A stretch of 64,000 nt of DNA from Burkholderiales bacterium (GTDB taxonomy: Bacteria; Pseudomonadota; Gammaproteobacteria; Burkholderiales; Burkholderiaceae_E). Positions 47,229 through 55,261 of this stretch are shown piece by piece (position 1 is the first letter of the stretch; every line of letters begins with the position of its first letter). Position numbers and translations under genes: made by a program. The notes beneath the pieces were generated by a model. That model saw only the letters and a program-made list of their open reading frames with translations. It was not told where the DNA came from and did not search any database. The stretch spans positions 90,717 through 154,716 of the forward strand of contig CANKWX010000001.1 of assembly GCA_947487165.1 (NCBI GenBank). Reading direction: 5' to 3'.

Positions 47229-48203
47229 ATGCGAATTCTCATCGTCCTTGACCCGCTCGAGTCGATCAAGACCTACAAGGACTCGACCTACGCGATCATG
47301 ATGGCGGCGGCGGCCCGTGGTCATTCAATCGAGGTGTGTGAAGTCCCCCAGCTCTGGCTGGCCGACGGACATGTCTGGGCCGATGCCCGCACCCTCACGC
47401 TCACCGGGCCGCAGCTCGGCGACCCCGGCCATGACCCATACGACTGGTATCGCTGCGCCGATGCCGTCACCTCGCGCCTGAGCGATTTCGATGCAGTGCT
47501 GATGCGCAAGGACCCGCCCTTCGACCAGGAATATGTTTACGCCACCTGGCTGCTCGAGCATGGCAAACGCGAAGGCGCGAAGGTCTTCAACGATCCCAAG
47601 GCGATCCGCGACCATGGCGAGAAGTATTCGATCGCCGAGTTTGCGCAGTTCACCGCGCCCACCATCGTGACCCGTGATCCGCTCAAGCTGCGTGCCTTCG
47701 CCGAGCATCATGGCGAAGCGGTTTTCAAGCTGCTCGACGGCATGGGCGGCGCATCGATTTTCCGGGCGCGCAGCGACGATCCCAATCTGTCGGTGATCAT
47801 CGAGACGCTGAATCTGTTCGGTGCCCGCAGCGTGATGGCCCAGCGCTATCTGCCTGCCATCGCCGAGGGTGACAAGCGAGTGCTGCTGATTGGCGGCCAG
47901 GTCGTGCCTTTTGCACTGGCGCGGGTGCCCAAGGCCGGCGAGGCCCGAGGCAATCTGGCGGCCGGCGGGACCGGTCGGGCCCAGCCGCTGTCGGCGCGCG
48001 ACCGCGAGATCGCCGAGTGGCTCGCCCCGCGTCTGTGGGCGCGAGGCCTGTTTCTGGTCGGGCTCGATGTCATCGGTGACAGCCTCACCGAGATCAACGT
48101 CACCAGTCCGACCTGCTTTCGCGAGATTGCCGACCAGGCCGGTTTCGATGTCGCCGCACTGTTCGTCGAGTCCCTCGAGCGCGAGGCGGCGCGCAACGCA
48201 TGA
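47229..48203 (+). CDS. gshB: Glutathione synthetase
   Basis: Adds glycine to gamma-glutamylcysteine using ATP. The 324-residue ATP-grasp enzyme shows MRILIVLDPLESIKTYKDST at the start, LMRKDPPFDQEYVYATWLLE, VFKLLDGMGGASIFR and the C-terminal LVGLDVIGDSLTEINVTSPTC. The frame is open to 47082, but ATG 47229 is the family start. The stop overlaps the EIIA gene (ATGA). Confidence 0.95.
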   Translation: MRILIVLDPLESIKTYKDSTYAIMMAAAARGHSIEVCEVPQLWLADGHVWADARTLTLTGPQLGDPGHDPYDWYRCADAVTSRLSDFDAVLMRKDPPFDQEYVYATWLLEHGKREGAKVFNDPKAIRDHGEKYSIAEFAQFTAPTIVTRDPLKLRAFAEHHGEAVFKLLDGMGGASIFRARSDDPNLSVIIETLNLFGARSVMAQRYLPAIAEGDKRVLLIGGQVVPFALARVPKAGEARGNLAAGGTGRAQPLSARDREIAEWLAPRLWARGLFLVGLDVIGDSLTEINVTSPTCFREIADQAGFDVAALFVESLEREAARNA

Positions 48204-48622
48204 TCGGCATTCTGCTCATCTCGCATGAGCCGCTGGGCACCGCGCTGCTGCACTGCACCCGGCACATCTTCGGGCGTCTGCCACCGCAGCTGGCCGCGCT
48301 CGACGTCATTCCCGATGAAGACCCCGAGGTGGCGCTCGGCTCCGCACGCGAACTGCTCAAGCGCATCAATGACGGTACGGGCGCGATCGTGCTGACCGAT
48401 CTCTATGGCGCGACACCCGCCCGCATCGCCGCGTGCCTGGCCGAACCCAATCGCATCACCGTCATTGCCGGTGTCAACCTGCCGCTGCTCGTGAAGGCCC
48501 TCACCCATCGGCGCGGGCCGCTCGAAGAAGTCACCGACAAGCTGCTCGATGGCGTTCGCGAGTCGATCCGCACGATGCACGCACGGGACCCTGACGAGGA
48601 CCCAGACAAGGACCCGAGATGA
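48200..48622 (+). CDS. PTS EIIA component, mannose family
   Basis: A 140-residue phosphotransfer protein with His9 (LLISHEPLG) as the likely phosphorylation site and LTDLYGATPARIA as the second conserved motif. No sugar-specific EIIB, EIIC or EIID is nearby, as in other Burkholderiales, so a regulatory rather than transport role is likely. It ends in an acidic Asp/Pro-rich tail. It is coupled by ATGA overlaps at both ends (gshB upstream, HPr downstream). Confidence 0.92.
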   Translation: MIGILLISHEPLGTALLHCTRHIFGRLPPQLAALDVIPDEDPEVALGSARELLKRINDGTGAIVLTDLYGATPARIAACLAEPNRITVIAGVNLPLLVKALTHRRGPLEEVTDKLLDGVRESIRTMHARDPDEDPDKDPR

Positions 48623-48912
48623 AAAAGGCCACGGTCGTGGTAGTGAACAGACTGGGCCTGCATGCCCGGCCCTCGGCTGCGCTCAGCCAGTTGGCGAGCC
48701 GCTTCAAGTCCGAGGTCTGGTTGAGCAAGGGCAGCCGTCGGGTCAATGCCAAGAGCATCATGGGCGTGATGATGCTGGCGGCGGCACGCGGGGCAAACCT
48801 GGTCATCGATGTCGACGGGCCCGATGAGGATGCCGCGCTGGCGGCGCTCATCGAACTGGTCGGTTCGGGCTTCGGCGAAGGCGTGAGCCCGGCCGATCCG
48901 CCCGAACACTGA
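48619..48912 (+). CDS. ptsH: Phosphocarrier protein HPr
   Basis: A 97-residue PTS carrier that passes phosphate from enzyme I to EIIA. His15 in NRLGLHARPSAALS and Ser46 in AKSIMGVMMLAA are both present. No HPr kinase is seen in the window. The start overlaps the EIIA stop (ATGA). Confidence 0.94.
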   Translation: MKKATVVVVNRLGLHARPSAALSQLASRFKSEVWLSKGSRRVNAKSIMGVMMLAAARGANLVIDVDGPDEDAALAALIELVGSGFGEGVSPADPPEH

Positions 48913-48931
48913 GACCGACGGGGCACGCACC

Positions 48932-50668
48932 ATGTTCAGCCTGCACGGTACCGGTATCGGCGGTGGTATCGTCGTCGGCCGTGCCGTGGTGCTCGAGTCG
49001 CGACTGATCGATGTGCCGCGTTATCGCATCGCCCTCGAGCAGCGTCCCGCCGAACTCGGCCGGCTCGACCGCGCGATCGACGTGGTGAGGCTCGAGCTCG
49101 CCAATCTCGCCGAGCAGTTGCCGGCCGATGCGCCGCCCGAGGCTCAGGCCCTGCTGCAGATCCACGCGATGATGCTCGACGATCCGTCGCTGGTCGAGCA
49201 GACGCGCCTGGCAGTCGAGTCACATGGCCAGAACGCCGAGTGGGCTTTTTTTTCGCAGGTCGAACACCTGGCTGCGCAGTTCGAGCAGTTCGAGGATGCC
49301 TATCTGCGCGAGCGCGGTCGTGACCTGACCCAGGTCGCCGATCGGGTGCTCAAGGCGCTTTCCGGATCCGGGCGTCGCTTGCCCGAACGGCCCAAGCCCG
49401 GCGACGTGCCGCTGGTCTTCATTGCCCATGATGTTGCGCCGGCCGACATGCTGCATCTGAAGCAGGCCGGCGGTTTTGCGCTCGACCTCGGCGGCACCGC
49501 CTCACACACCGCGATTCTGGCCCGCAGCATGAACGTGCCGGCGGTGGTGGGTCTGAACACCGGCAGTCTGCTGGTCCGTGACGATGACTGGGTGGTGCTC
49601 GACGGTGACGCGGGCGTGCTGATGGTTGCGCCCGACGAGATCGTGCTCGAGGAATATCGGCACCGCATGTTGATGGGCCTGCTCGAGCGCAAGCAACTCG
49701 AGCGGCTGGTGCATGTACCCACGGCGACCGTCGACCGCGTCGCGATCGAGCTGCATGCCAACATCGAGCTGCCGGCCGAGGCCGAGCAGGCGATGGAGTC
49801 GGGTGCCGACGGCATCGGTCTGTTTCGCACCGAATTCATGTTCATGAATCGCGACGACCGACCGGGTGAAGACGAGCAATACGAGGCCTATGCCGCCGCG
49901 GTCATCGCGATGCGAGGCCGTCCGGTCACGATCCGGACCATCGACATCGGTGCCGACAAGCCCTTGCGCGGCGATGACGAGGGGCATGATCCGGCGGCGG
50001 CTGCCAACCCGGCGCTCGGCCAGCGGGCAATCCGTTACAGCCTCGCCGAACCTGACATGTTTCTGGAGCAGTTGCGTGCGATTCATCGCGCGGCCGAGCA
50101 CGGGCCGGTACGCCTGCTGATCCCGATGCTGGTTCATGGCCATGAGGTCGAGCAGTCATTGCGGTTGATCGCCCAGGCGCGTGAGCAGATGTCGGTACGC
50201 ACCCGGCGCGCAGCGCCCGAGGTGCCGGTGGGCGGCATGATTGAAGTGCCAGCGGCGGCGCTGACCGCCGGAATGTTCGCGCGGCGTCTCGATTTCCTGT
50301 CGATCGGCACCAACGACCTGATCCAGTACACCCTGGCGATCGATCGTACCGACCATGCGGTTGCGTCGCTCTATGACCCCTTTCATCCGGCGGTGCTGCA
50401 ACTGGTGTCGCAGACCATTCGTGCGGCCGAGCGGGCCGGCAAACCTGTTTCGGTCTGCGGCGAGATGGCTGGCGATCTCGAGGCCACGCGCCTGCTGATC
50501 GGCATGGGATTGCGGTCTTTCTCGATGCATCCGGCCAGCCTGTTGCGAGTCAAGCGCGAGATTTTGCGCTGTGACGCAGCCCGCCTTCGCGCGCGTGTCT
50601 CGCGGCTGCTGGGGTCGGACGATCCGGTCAAAGTCCAGGCCGGGCTCAAGCGCCTGCGCGAAAACTGA
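48932..50668 (+). CDS. ptsI: PTS enzyme I (phosphoenolpyruvate-protein phosphotransferase)
   Basis: A 578-residue enzyme that autophosphorylates from PEP and donates phosphate to HPr. The phosphohistidine is near His192 in GGTASHTAILARS. The PEP-binding barrel shows GADGIGLFRTEFMFM, RTIDIGADKPL, FLSIGTNDLIQYTLAIDR and VCGEMAGD with the catalytic Cys. There is no N-terminal GAF domain, so it is ordinary EI rather than EI-Ntr. It is last gene of the gsh-pts run. Confidence 0.95.
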   Translation: MFSLHGTGIGGGIVVGRAVVLESRLIDVPRYRIALEQRPAELGRLDRAIDVVRLELANLAEQLPADAPPEAQALLQIHAMMLDDPSLVEQTRLAVESHGQNAEWAFFSQVEHLAAQFEQFEDAYLRERGRDLTQVADRVLKALSGSGRRLPERPKPGDVPLVFIAHDVAPADMLHLKQAGGFALDLGGTASHTAILARSMNVPAVVGLNTGSLLVRDDDWVVLDGDAGVLMVAPDEIVLEEYRHRMLMGLLERKQLERLVHVPTATVDRVAIELHANIELPAEAEQAMESGADGIGLFRTEFMFMNRDDRPGEDEQYEAYAAAVIAMRGRPVTIRTIDIGADKPLRGDDEGHDPAAAANPALGQRAIRYSLAEPDMFLEQLRAIHRAAEHGPVRLLIPMLVHGHEVEQSLRLIAQAREQMSVRTRRAAPEVPVGGMIEVPAAALTAGMFARRLDFLSIGTNDLIQYTLAIDRTDHAVASLYDPFHPAVLQLVSQTIRAAERAGKPVSVCGEMAGDLEATRLLIGMGLRSFSMHPASLLRVKREILRCDAARLRARVSRLLGSDDPVKVQAGLKRLREN

Positions 50669-50685
50669 GCCGCTCATGGCTGCAA

Positions 50686-50707
50686 TGCGGTTGCAGTGCG
50701 GTTGCAG
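50686..50707. repeat. 11-bp tandem duplication
   Basis: TGCGGTTGCAG occurs twice head to tail between ptsI and the metX promoter. No function is evident. Confidence 0.6.
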
Positions 50708-50746
50708 TGAGATCGCCGTGCGTCAGCGGTGTACGGGAGGGCTGCG

Positions 50747-50775
50747 TTGACACCCCGTGGCCTCCCCGCTAAGGT
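50747..50775 (+). promoter_or_regulatory. Sigma-70 promoter of the metX leader
   Basis: A perfect -35 TTGACA (50747-50752) is followed by a 17-base spacer and TAAGGT (50770-50775). The predicted start of transcription is at about 50781-50783, exactly at the first base of the riboswitch helix, which independently supports both calls. Confidence 0.82.
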
Positions 50776-50780
50776 GAGCC

Positions 50781-50834
50781 CCGCGCCGATTTGTGACCAG
50801 CTTGCGGGCGCCTAAAAAATGCGGCTAAAGCGGT
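50781..50834 (+). promoter_or_regulatory. SAM-II riboswitch
   Basis: H-type pseudoknot aptamer for S-adenosylmethionine. Helix P1 is GCGCC (50783-50787) with GGCGC (50807-50811). The first loop starts GATTTG, CTTGC precedes the 3' strand of P1, and the conserved A-rich strand with ATGCGGCTAAAG (50819-50830) follows. The distal ACC (50796-50798) can pair with GGT (50832-50834) to form the second helix. Position directly upstream of metX fits feedback repression of methionine synthesis by SAM. Confidence 0.87.
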
Positions 50835-50864
50835 GCCCAGGAAAAACAAGCCTCCTGTGCCCGA

Positions 50865-50918
50865 GCGCCGCGGCAAGCCGGATGCACCAGTGCCCGACGA
50901 CCGTCGCGGCGCCTTATT
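50865..50918 (+). terminator. Terminator-like stem in the metX leader
   Basis: GCGCCGCG (50865-50872) pairs perfectly with CGCGGCGC (50905-50912), with a 32-base loop, followed by CTTATTT. It lies between the SAM-II aptamer and the conserved metX start. It could be a transcription-control element or chance structure in GC-rich DNA; the long loop and broken T run weaken it. Confidence 0.4.
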
Positions 50919-50934
50919 TCCACGGATTGACCTG

Positions 50935-52092
50935 ATGACCGATTCGGTCGGGGTAACCACCCCGCAACGTTTGCGTTTCGATGCGCCGCTCGCGCTGTCC
51001 AGCGGCGCCTCGATCGATCGGTACGAACTGGTCTATGAGACCTACGGTCGCTTGAACCCTTCGCGCTCGAATGCGGTGCTGGTCTGTCATGCGCTCAATG
51101 CCTCGCATCATGTGGCCGGCGTCAGTGAAAGCGACGCCAAGGACATCGGCTGGTGGGACAACATGGTCGGCCCGGGCAAGCCGGTCGATACCGACCGCTT
51201 TTTCGTGATCGGCGTGAACAACCTCGGCTCGTGTTTCGGCTCGACCGGACCGATGTCGCCGAACCCGGCCACCGGCAAACCCTATGGCCCGGATTTTCCG
51301 GTCGTGACGGTCGAGGACTGGGTCAATGCCCAGGCGCGACTCGCCGATGTGCTGGGCATCGAGCGATTCGCGGCGGTGATCGGCGGGTCGCTCGGCGGCA
51401 TGCAGGCGCTTGCCTGGAGCACGCTTTATCCGGATCGCCTGTCGCATTGCGTGGCGATTGCGACCGCGCCTCGCCTGTCTGCGCAGAACATCGCCTTCAA
51501 CGAAGTGGCGCGGCGAGCGATCGTGACCGACCCCGACTTTCACGGTGGACGCTTCTACGATTTCAACACCGTGCCGGCGCGCGGCCTGCAGGTGGCGCGC
51601 ATGATCGGGCACATCACCTACCTGTCGGACGACACCATGGCCGAGCGCTTCGGGCGCACGCTCAGGCGCCCGGCGCAGGACGCCTTGCCTGGCAACGATT
51701 ACCAGTTCACCTTCGATGTCGAGTTCGAGATCGAGTCTTACCTGCGCTATCAGGGCGAAAAGTTCTCGCGCTATTTCGACGCCAACACCTATCTGCTGAT
51801 CACCCGCGCGCTCGACTATTTCGACCCGGCGCGCGAGCACGGCGGCGACCTGGCCGCGGCCCTGTCGCCGGCGCGCTGCGACTTTCTGCTGGCGTCTTTC
51901 AGCACCGACTGGCGATTCGCGCCCGAGCGCAGCCGCGAGATTGTGGCCGCGCTGCTGGCCAATCGCCGTCGGGTGACCTACGCCGAGATCGACGCGCCGC
52001 ACGGACACGACGCCTTCCTGCTCGACGATTCGCGGTATCTCGCGCTGATGCGGGCCTATTTCGACCGGATCGCCACCGGGCTTGCGACATGA
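50935..52092 (+). CDS. metX: Homoserine O-acyltransferase MetX
   Basis: Acylates homoserine, the first committed step of methionine synthesis. The alpha/beta hydrolase fold has nucleophile Ser in [13 protein letters not shown] and a C-terminal catalytic Asp/His segment [24 protein letters not shown] is also diagnostic. Whether acetyl- or succinyl-CoA is used cannot be read safely, since Burkholderiales MetX can be succinyltransferases. An in-frame GTG at 50833 would start inside the riboswitch and one at 50857 is possible; ATG 50935 ([13 protein letters not shown]) matches the family. metW overlaps the stop (ATGA). Confidence 0.93.
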   Translation: MTDSVGVTTPQRLRFDAPLALSSGASIDRYELVYETYGRLNPSRSNAVLVCHALNASHHVAGVSESDAKDIGWWDNMVGPGKPVDTDRFFVIGVNNLGSCFGSTGPMSPNPATGKPYGPDFPVVTVEDWVNAQARLADVLGIERFAAVIGGSLGGMQALAWSTLYPDRLSHCVAIATAPRLSAQNIAFNEVARRAIVTDPDFHGGRFYDFNTVPARGLQVARMIGHITYLSDDTMAERFGRTLRRPAQDALPGNDYQFTFDVEFEIESYLRYQGEKFSRYFDANTYLLITRALDYFDPAREHGGDLAAALSPARCDFLLASFSTDWRFAPERSREIVAALLANRRRVTYAEIDAPHGHDAFLLDDSRYLALMRAYFDRIATGLAT

Positions 52093-52703
52093 ATCTGACC
52101 CAGCGTGCCCTCGATCGCCATGGCCTGAGGCCCGATCTCGCCGTCATTGCCGACTGGATCGCGCCCGGCTCGCGTGTCCTCGATCTGGGTTGTGGTGACG
52201 GCGCGCTGCTCGATCATCTGCAACACGCCAAGGGCTGCAGCGGCTATGGCGTCGAGATCGACGACGCCCAGGTGCTGGCCTGTGCGCATCGGGGAGTCGA
52301 TGTGATCCAGCAGAACATCGAGGCCGGTCTCGACATGTTTGCCGGCAGCCGTTTCGACGTGGTGGTGCTGTCGATGGCGATTCAGGCGACCCAGCATACC
52401 GAGCGCGTGCTGCGCGAGATGAGTCAGGTCGGGCTCGAAGGCATCGTGTCGTTTCCGAATTTCGGTCACTGGACCCATGCGGTGTCGATCCTGCGCGGAC
52501 GCATGCCGATCTCGCGCGAGATGCCTTACCAGTGGTATGACACGCCCAACCTGCATCTGAGCACGCTGCTCGACTTCGAGGACCTGCTCGGCAAACTCGG
52601 GCTGGTCGTGACTCGCCGTGGCTATATGGCCAACGGACAGTCGATCCAGGTTCTGCCTGGCTTGCGCTGCACGCAGGCAATTTATCGATTCCGCATCCGC
52701 TGA
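52089..52703 (+). CDS. metW: Methionine biosynthesis protein MetW
   Basis: A 204-residue class I methyltransferase-fold protein that accompanies and is needed for MetX activity in several bacteria. The SAM-like motif is [16 protein letters not shown]; later segments VSFPNFGHW and [13 protein letters not shown] are MetW-specific. ATG 52089 overlaps the metX stop, so the two are coupled and share SAM-II control. Confidence 0.94.
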   Translation: MNLTQRALDRHGLRPDLAVIADWIAPGSRVLDLGCGDGALLDHLQHAKGCSGYGVEIDDAQVLACAHRGVDVIQQNIEAGLDMFAGSRFDVVVLSMAIQATQHTERVLREMSQVGLEGIVSFPNFGHWTHAVSILRGRMPISREMPYQWYDTPNLHLSTLLDFEDLLGKLGLVVTRRGYMANGQSIQVLPGLRCTQAIYRFRIR

Positions 52704-52717
52704 GGCTTCGCTTTCCC

Positions 52718-53200
52718 ATGCCCGATTCCCGAGACATTCCCGCAACCAAGCGCTTTGCCTGGATCCTCGGCCTGGCCGGTCTGCTGCCTTTCGTGACGCA
52801 GGCGCTTTTCTCATGGCTGTCGCCGCCGGTCGAGTTGCTCGGGGTGCTGCGTTCGCAGACCCACTATGCCGCCGCGATCCTGACCTTTGTCGGCGGGATT
52901 CACTGGGGCGTGACCCTAGCCTCGCCCGCGATCGTCGACACGCCTGCGGCAACTCGACTGGTCTGGGGCGTTACCCCGGCGCTCTATTGCTGGATCGCCA
53001 CCCTCTATCCGATCGATATCGCGCTGCCGATGCTGTTTTTCGGGCTGCTGACGGCGCTGGTCGTCGACCTGGTGCTCTATCGCGCCACGCCGGTGCCGCG
53101 CTGGTTTCTGACGCTTCGTATCGTGCTGAGTACCGGCGCGCTGGCCAGCGCAGGCGCAAGCTGGATCGCGATGGCGGTGAGGCTGTCGGGCGCGAAATAG
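52718..53200 (+). CDS. DUF3429 membrane protein
   Basis: A 160-residue inner-membrane protein with four to five predicted helices and the family-type segment AAILTFVGGIHWGVTLA. Function unknown. It follows metW by 14 bases on the same strand and may be co-transcribed. Confidence 0.82.
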   Translation: MPDSRDIPATKRFAWILGLAGLLPFVTQALFSWLSPPVELLGVLRSQTHYAAAILTFVGGIHWGVTLASPAIVDTPAATRLVWGVTPALYCWIATLYPIDIALPMLFFGLLTALVVDLVLYRATPVPRWFLTLRIVLSTGALASAGASWIAMAVRLSGAK

Positions 53201-53245
53201 CCGCGCACCGGCGTCTGGCCCTGCCAGCGCGCGCGCCTGCCCGGC

Positions 53246-53983
53246 TCAGCCGAGCCGCTGCTTCAGGCGCTCGTGCAGCGCCGGCGAGGCCAACGAGTCG
53301 AGATAGCGCGCCTCGATCGGGGCGACCGCCGCGCGCGCTGCGCCAAGCTCGGCCAGGCTGCGCTTCATCGCGGCGAGCGCCAGCGGTTCGGTGGCGACCA
53401 GATCGGCCACCGTCCGGTCGACGGCTGCAGCGAGCGCATCGGGTTCAACCCGCTCGGTGAGAAAACCGATGCGCAGCATCTCATCCGATTCGATGGTGCT
53501 GGCCGTCAGAAAAAGCCGGGACGCGGCGGTCAGACCGAGCCGCTCGACATAGCGGCGCATGCCGCCCGGGTAGTAGTGCAGCCCGAACTTGGCCGCGGGC
53601 ATGAACATTCGCCCGCCGGTCACGCCGATGCGCAGATCGCAGCACAGGGCAAGGTCGGTCGCCCCGCCATAGACGCCGCCATGAATCGCGGCGATCGTGG
53701 GCAGTGGCAGGGTCTCAAGGCGATCGAGGAAGGCCTCGAAGCCGCGCTCCTGCAGCCGTTCGAGAATCGCCTGCAGGGTATAGCCCGAACTGAAGCTCTT
53801 CGATCCGTTGGAAGCGATCACCAGCACGCGGATCTCGGGCCGGGCCAGGATCTGGTCGAGATAGCCCTGCAGTACCGGCACGTCATCCGGGTCGATGCGG
53901 TGGTGCTGCGAGGGGCGATTGAGTCGAACGGTGGCCCGCGGGCCATCGATGTCGAGCAGGGGGGCAGAGTCGGTGGCGTTCAT
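53246..53983 (-). CDS. Divergent enoyl-CoA hydratase/isomerase (crotonase) family protein
   Basis: A 245-residue crotonase fold. The oxyanion segments ASNGSKSFSSGY and IHGGVYGGATDLALCCDLRIG are present. However, the two catalytic glutamates of enoyl-CoA hydratase appear replaced: the GGGxEL-type Glu is Asp (ATDL) and the QPE-type Glu is Ala (FMPAAKFGL). It may therefore catalyse a different crotonase reaction. It diverges from the thiolase gene. ATG 53983 is preferred to 54001. Confidence 0.8.
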   Translation of the reverse strand: MNATDSAPLLDIDGPRATVRLNRPSQHHRIDPDDVPVLQGYLDQILARPEIRVLVIASNGSKSFSSGYTLQAILERLQERGFEAFLDRLETLPLPTIAAIHGGVYGGATDLALCCDLRIGVTGGRMFMPAAKFGLHYYPGGMRRYVERLGLTAASRLFLTASTIESDEMLRIGFLTERVEPDALAAAVDRTVADLVATEPLALAAMKRSLAELGAARAAVAPIEARYLDSLASPALHERLKQRLG

Positions 53984-54051
53984 CGTCGGATGATGCCGCA
54001 TCGGCCGCTTTCATGCTAAAAGTGCAGGATTCACTTTGGAGGAGACAGACC

Positions 54052-55230
54052 ATGGCTGAAGCATTCATTGTTGCCGCGGCGCGCACTGCCGGCGGTCGTA
54101 AAGGCGGTCGCATGTCGGGCTGGCATCCGGCCGATCTGGCCGCACAAGTTCTCGATGCACTGATTGCCCGCACCGGCATCGATCCGGTGCTGGTCGAAGA
54201 CGTCATCATGGGTTGCGTCGGCCAGGCCGGCGAGCAGTCGGCCAACGTAGCCCGCAACGCGGTGCTGGCCTCCAAACTGCCCGAGAGCGTGCCGGGCACC
54301 TCGGTCGATCGCCAGTGCGGCTCGTCGCAGCAGGCCCTGCAGTTCGCGGCCCAGGCAGTGATGTCGGGCACGATGGACATCGTGATCGCCGCCGGCGTCG
54401 AGAGCATGAGCCGCGTGCCGATGGGCATGCCAAGCTCGCTGCCCGCCAAAAACGGCATGGGCAGCTATATGAGCCAGGCGATTCACGATCGCTATCCGGG
54501 CCCCGATTTCAGCCAGTTCCTGGGCGCCGAGATGATGGTCAAAAAATATGGCCTGACCAAGGACCAGCTCGACGAATACGCCTTCTCGAGCCATCAGCGC
54601 GCGATTGCCGCAACCAAATCGGGTGCGTTTGCCGACGAGATCATTCCGCTGCCGGTTCGTATGGCCGACGGCACGGTCACGACCGAGATGCACACCATCG
54701 ATGAAGGCATCCGTTTCGATGCCAGCCTGGCCGGCATCTCGGCGGTCAAGATCCTGCAGGAAGGCGGTGCAATTACCGCGGCCAACGCCAGCCAGATCTG
54801 CGACGGCTCGGCCGGCCTGCTGGTGGTCAACGAGCGTGGCCTCAAAACGCTGGGCCTCACGCCCCTGGCACGCGTGCATCACATGACGCTGATCGGCCAT
54901 GATCCGGTGATCATGCTCGAGGCGCCGCTGCCTGCCACCGAGCGTGCGCTCAAGAAGGCCGGCATGAAGATCGACGACATCGATCTGTTCGAGGTCAATG
55001 AGGCGTTTGCCTCGGTGCCGCTTGCCTGGCTCAAGGCCACTGGTGCCGATCGCGAGCGTCTGAATGTGAATGGCGGCGCGATCGCGCTCGGCCATCCTCT
55101 GGGCGGCTCGGGCGCCAAGCTCATGACCACCCTGATCCACGCCCTGCACAAGCGCGGCAAGCGCTATGGTTTGCAGACGATGTGCGAAGGCGGTGGACTG
55201 GCCAACGTCACCATTGTCGAGCGCCTGTAA
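54052..55230 (+). CDS. Acetyl-CoA C-acetyltransferase (thiolase)
   Basis: A 392-residue thiolase that condenses or cleaves acyl-CoA and acetyl-CoA. The active-site Cys is in [16 protein letters not shown], the catalytic His in [18 protein letters not shown], and the second Cys in [21 protein letters not shown] precedes ATG 54052. It lies 31 bases before icmF, suggesting joint use in branched-chain or short-chain acyl-CoA metabolism. Confidence 0.93.
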   Translation: MAEAFIVAAARTAGGRKGGRMSGWHPADLAAQVLDALIARTGIDPVLVEDVIMGCVGQAGEQSANVARNAVLASKLPESVPGTSVDRQCGSSQQALQFAAQAVMSGTMDIVIAAGVESMSRVPMGMPSSLPAKNGMGSYMSQAIHDRYPGPDFSQFLGAEMMVKKYGLTKDQLDEYAFSSHQRAIAATKSGAFADEIIPLPVRMADGTVTTEMHTIDEGIRFDASLAGISAVKILQEGGAITAANASQICDGSAGLLVVNERGLKTLGLTPLARVHHMTLIGHDPVIMLEAPLPATERALKKAGMKIDDIDLFEVNEAFASVPLAWLKATGADRERLNVNGGAIALGHPLGGSGAKLMTTLIHALHKRGKRYGLQTMCEGGGLANVTIVERL

Positions 55231-55261
55231 TCTCATCCGACCCGAAGCACGGAAGACCCCG

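Noticed and set aside
50833..50934. GTG 50833 as the true metX start
   Set aside because: It lies inside the last bases of the riboswitch and would add 34 charged, unconserved residues. ATG 50935 begins the family-like sequence.
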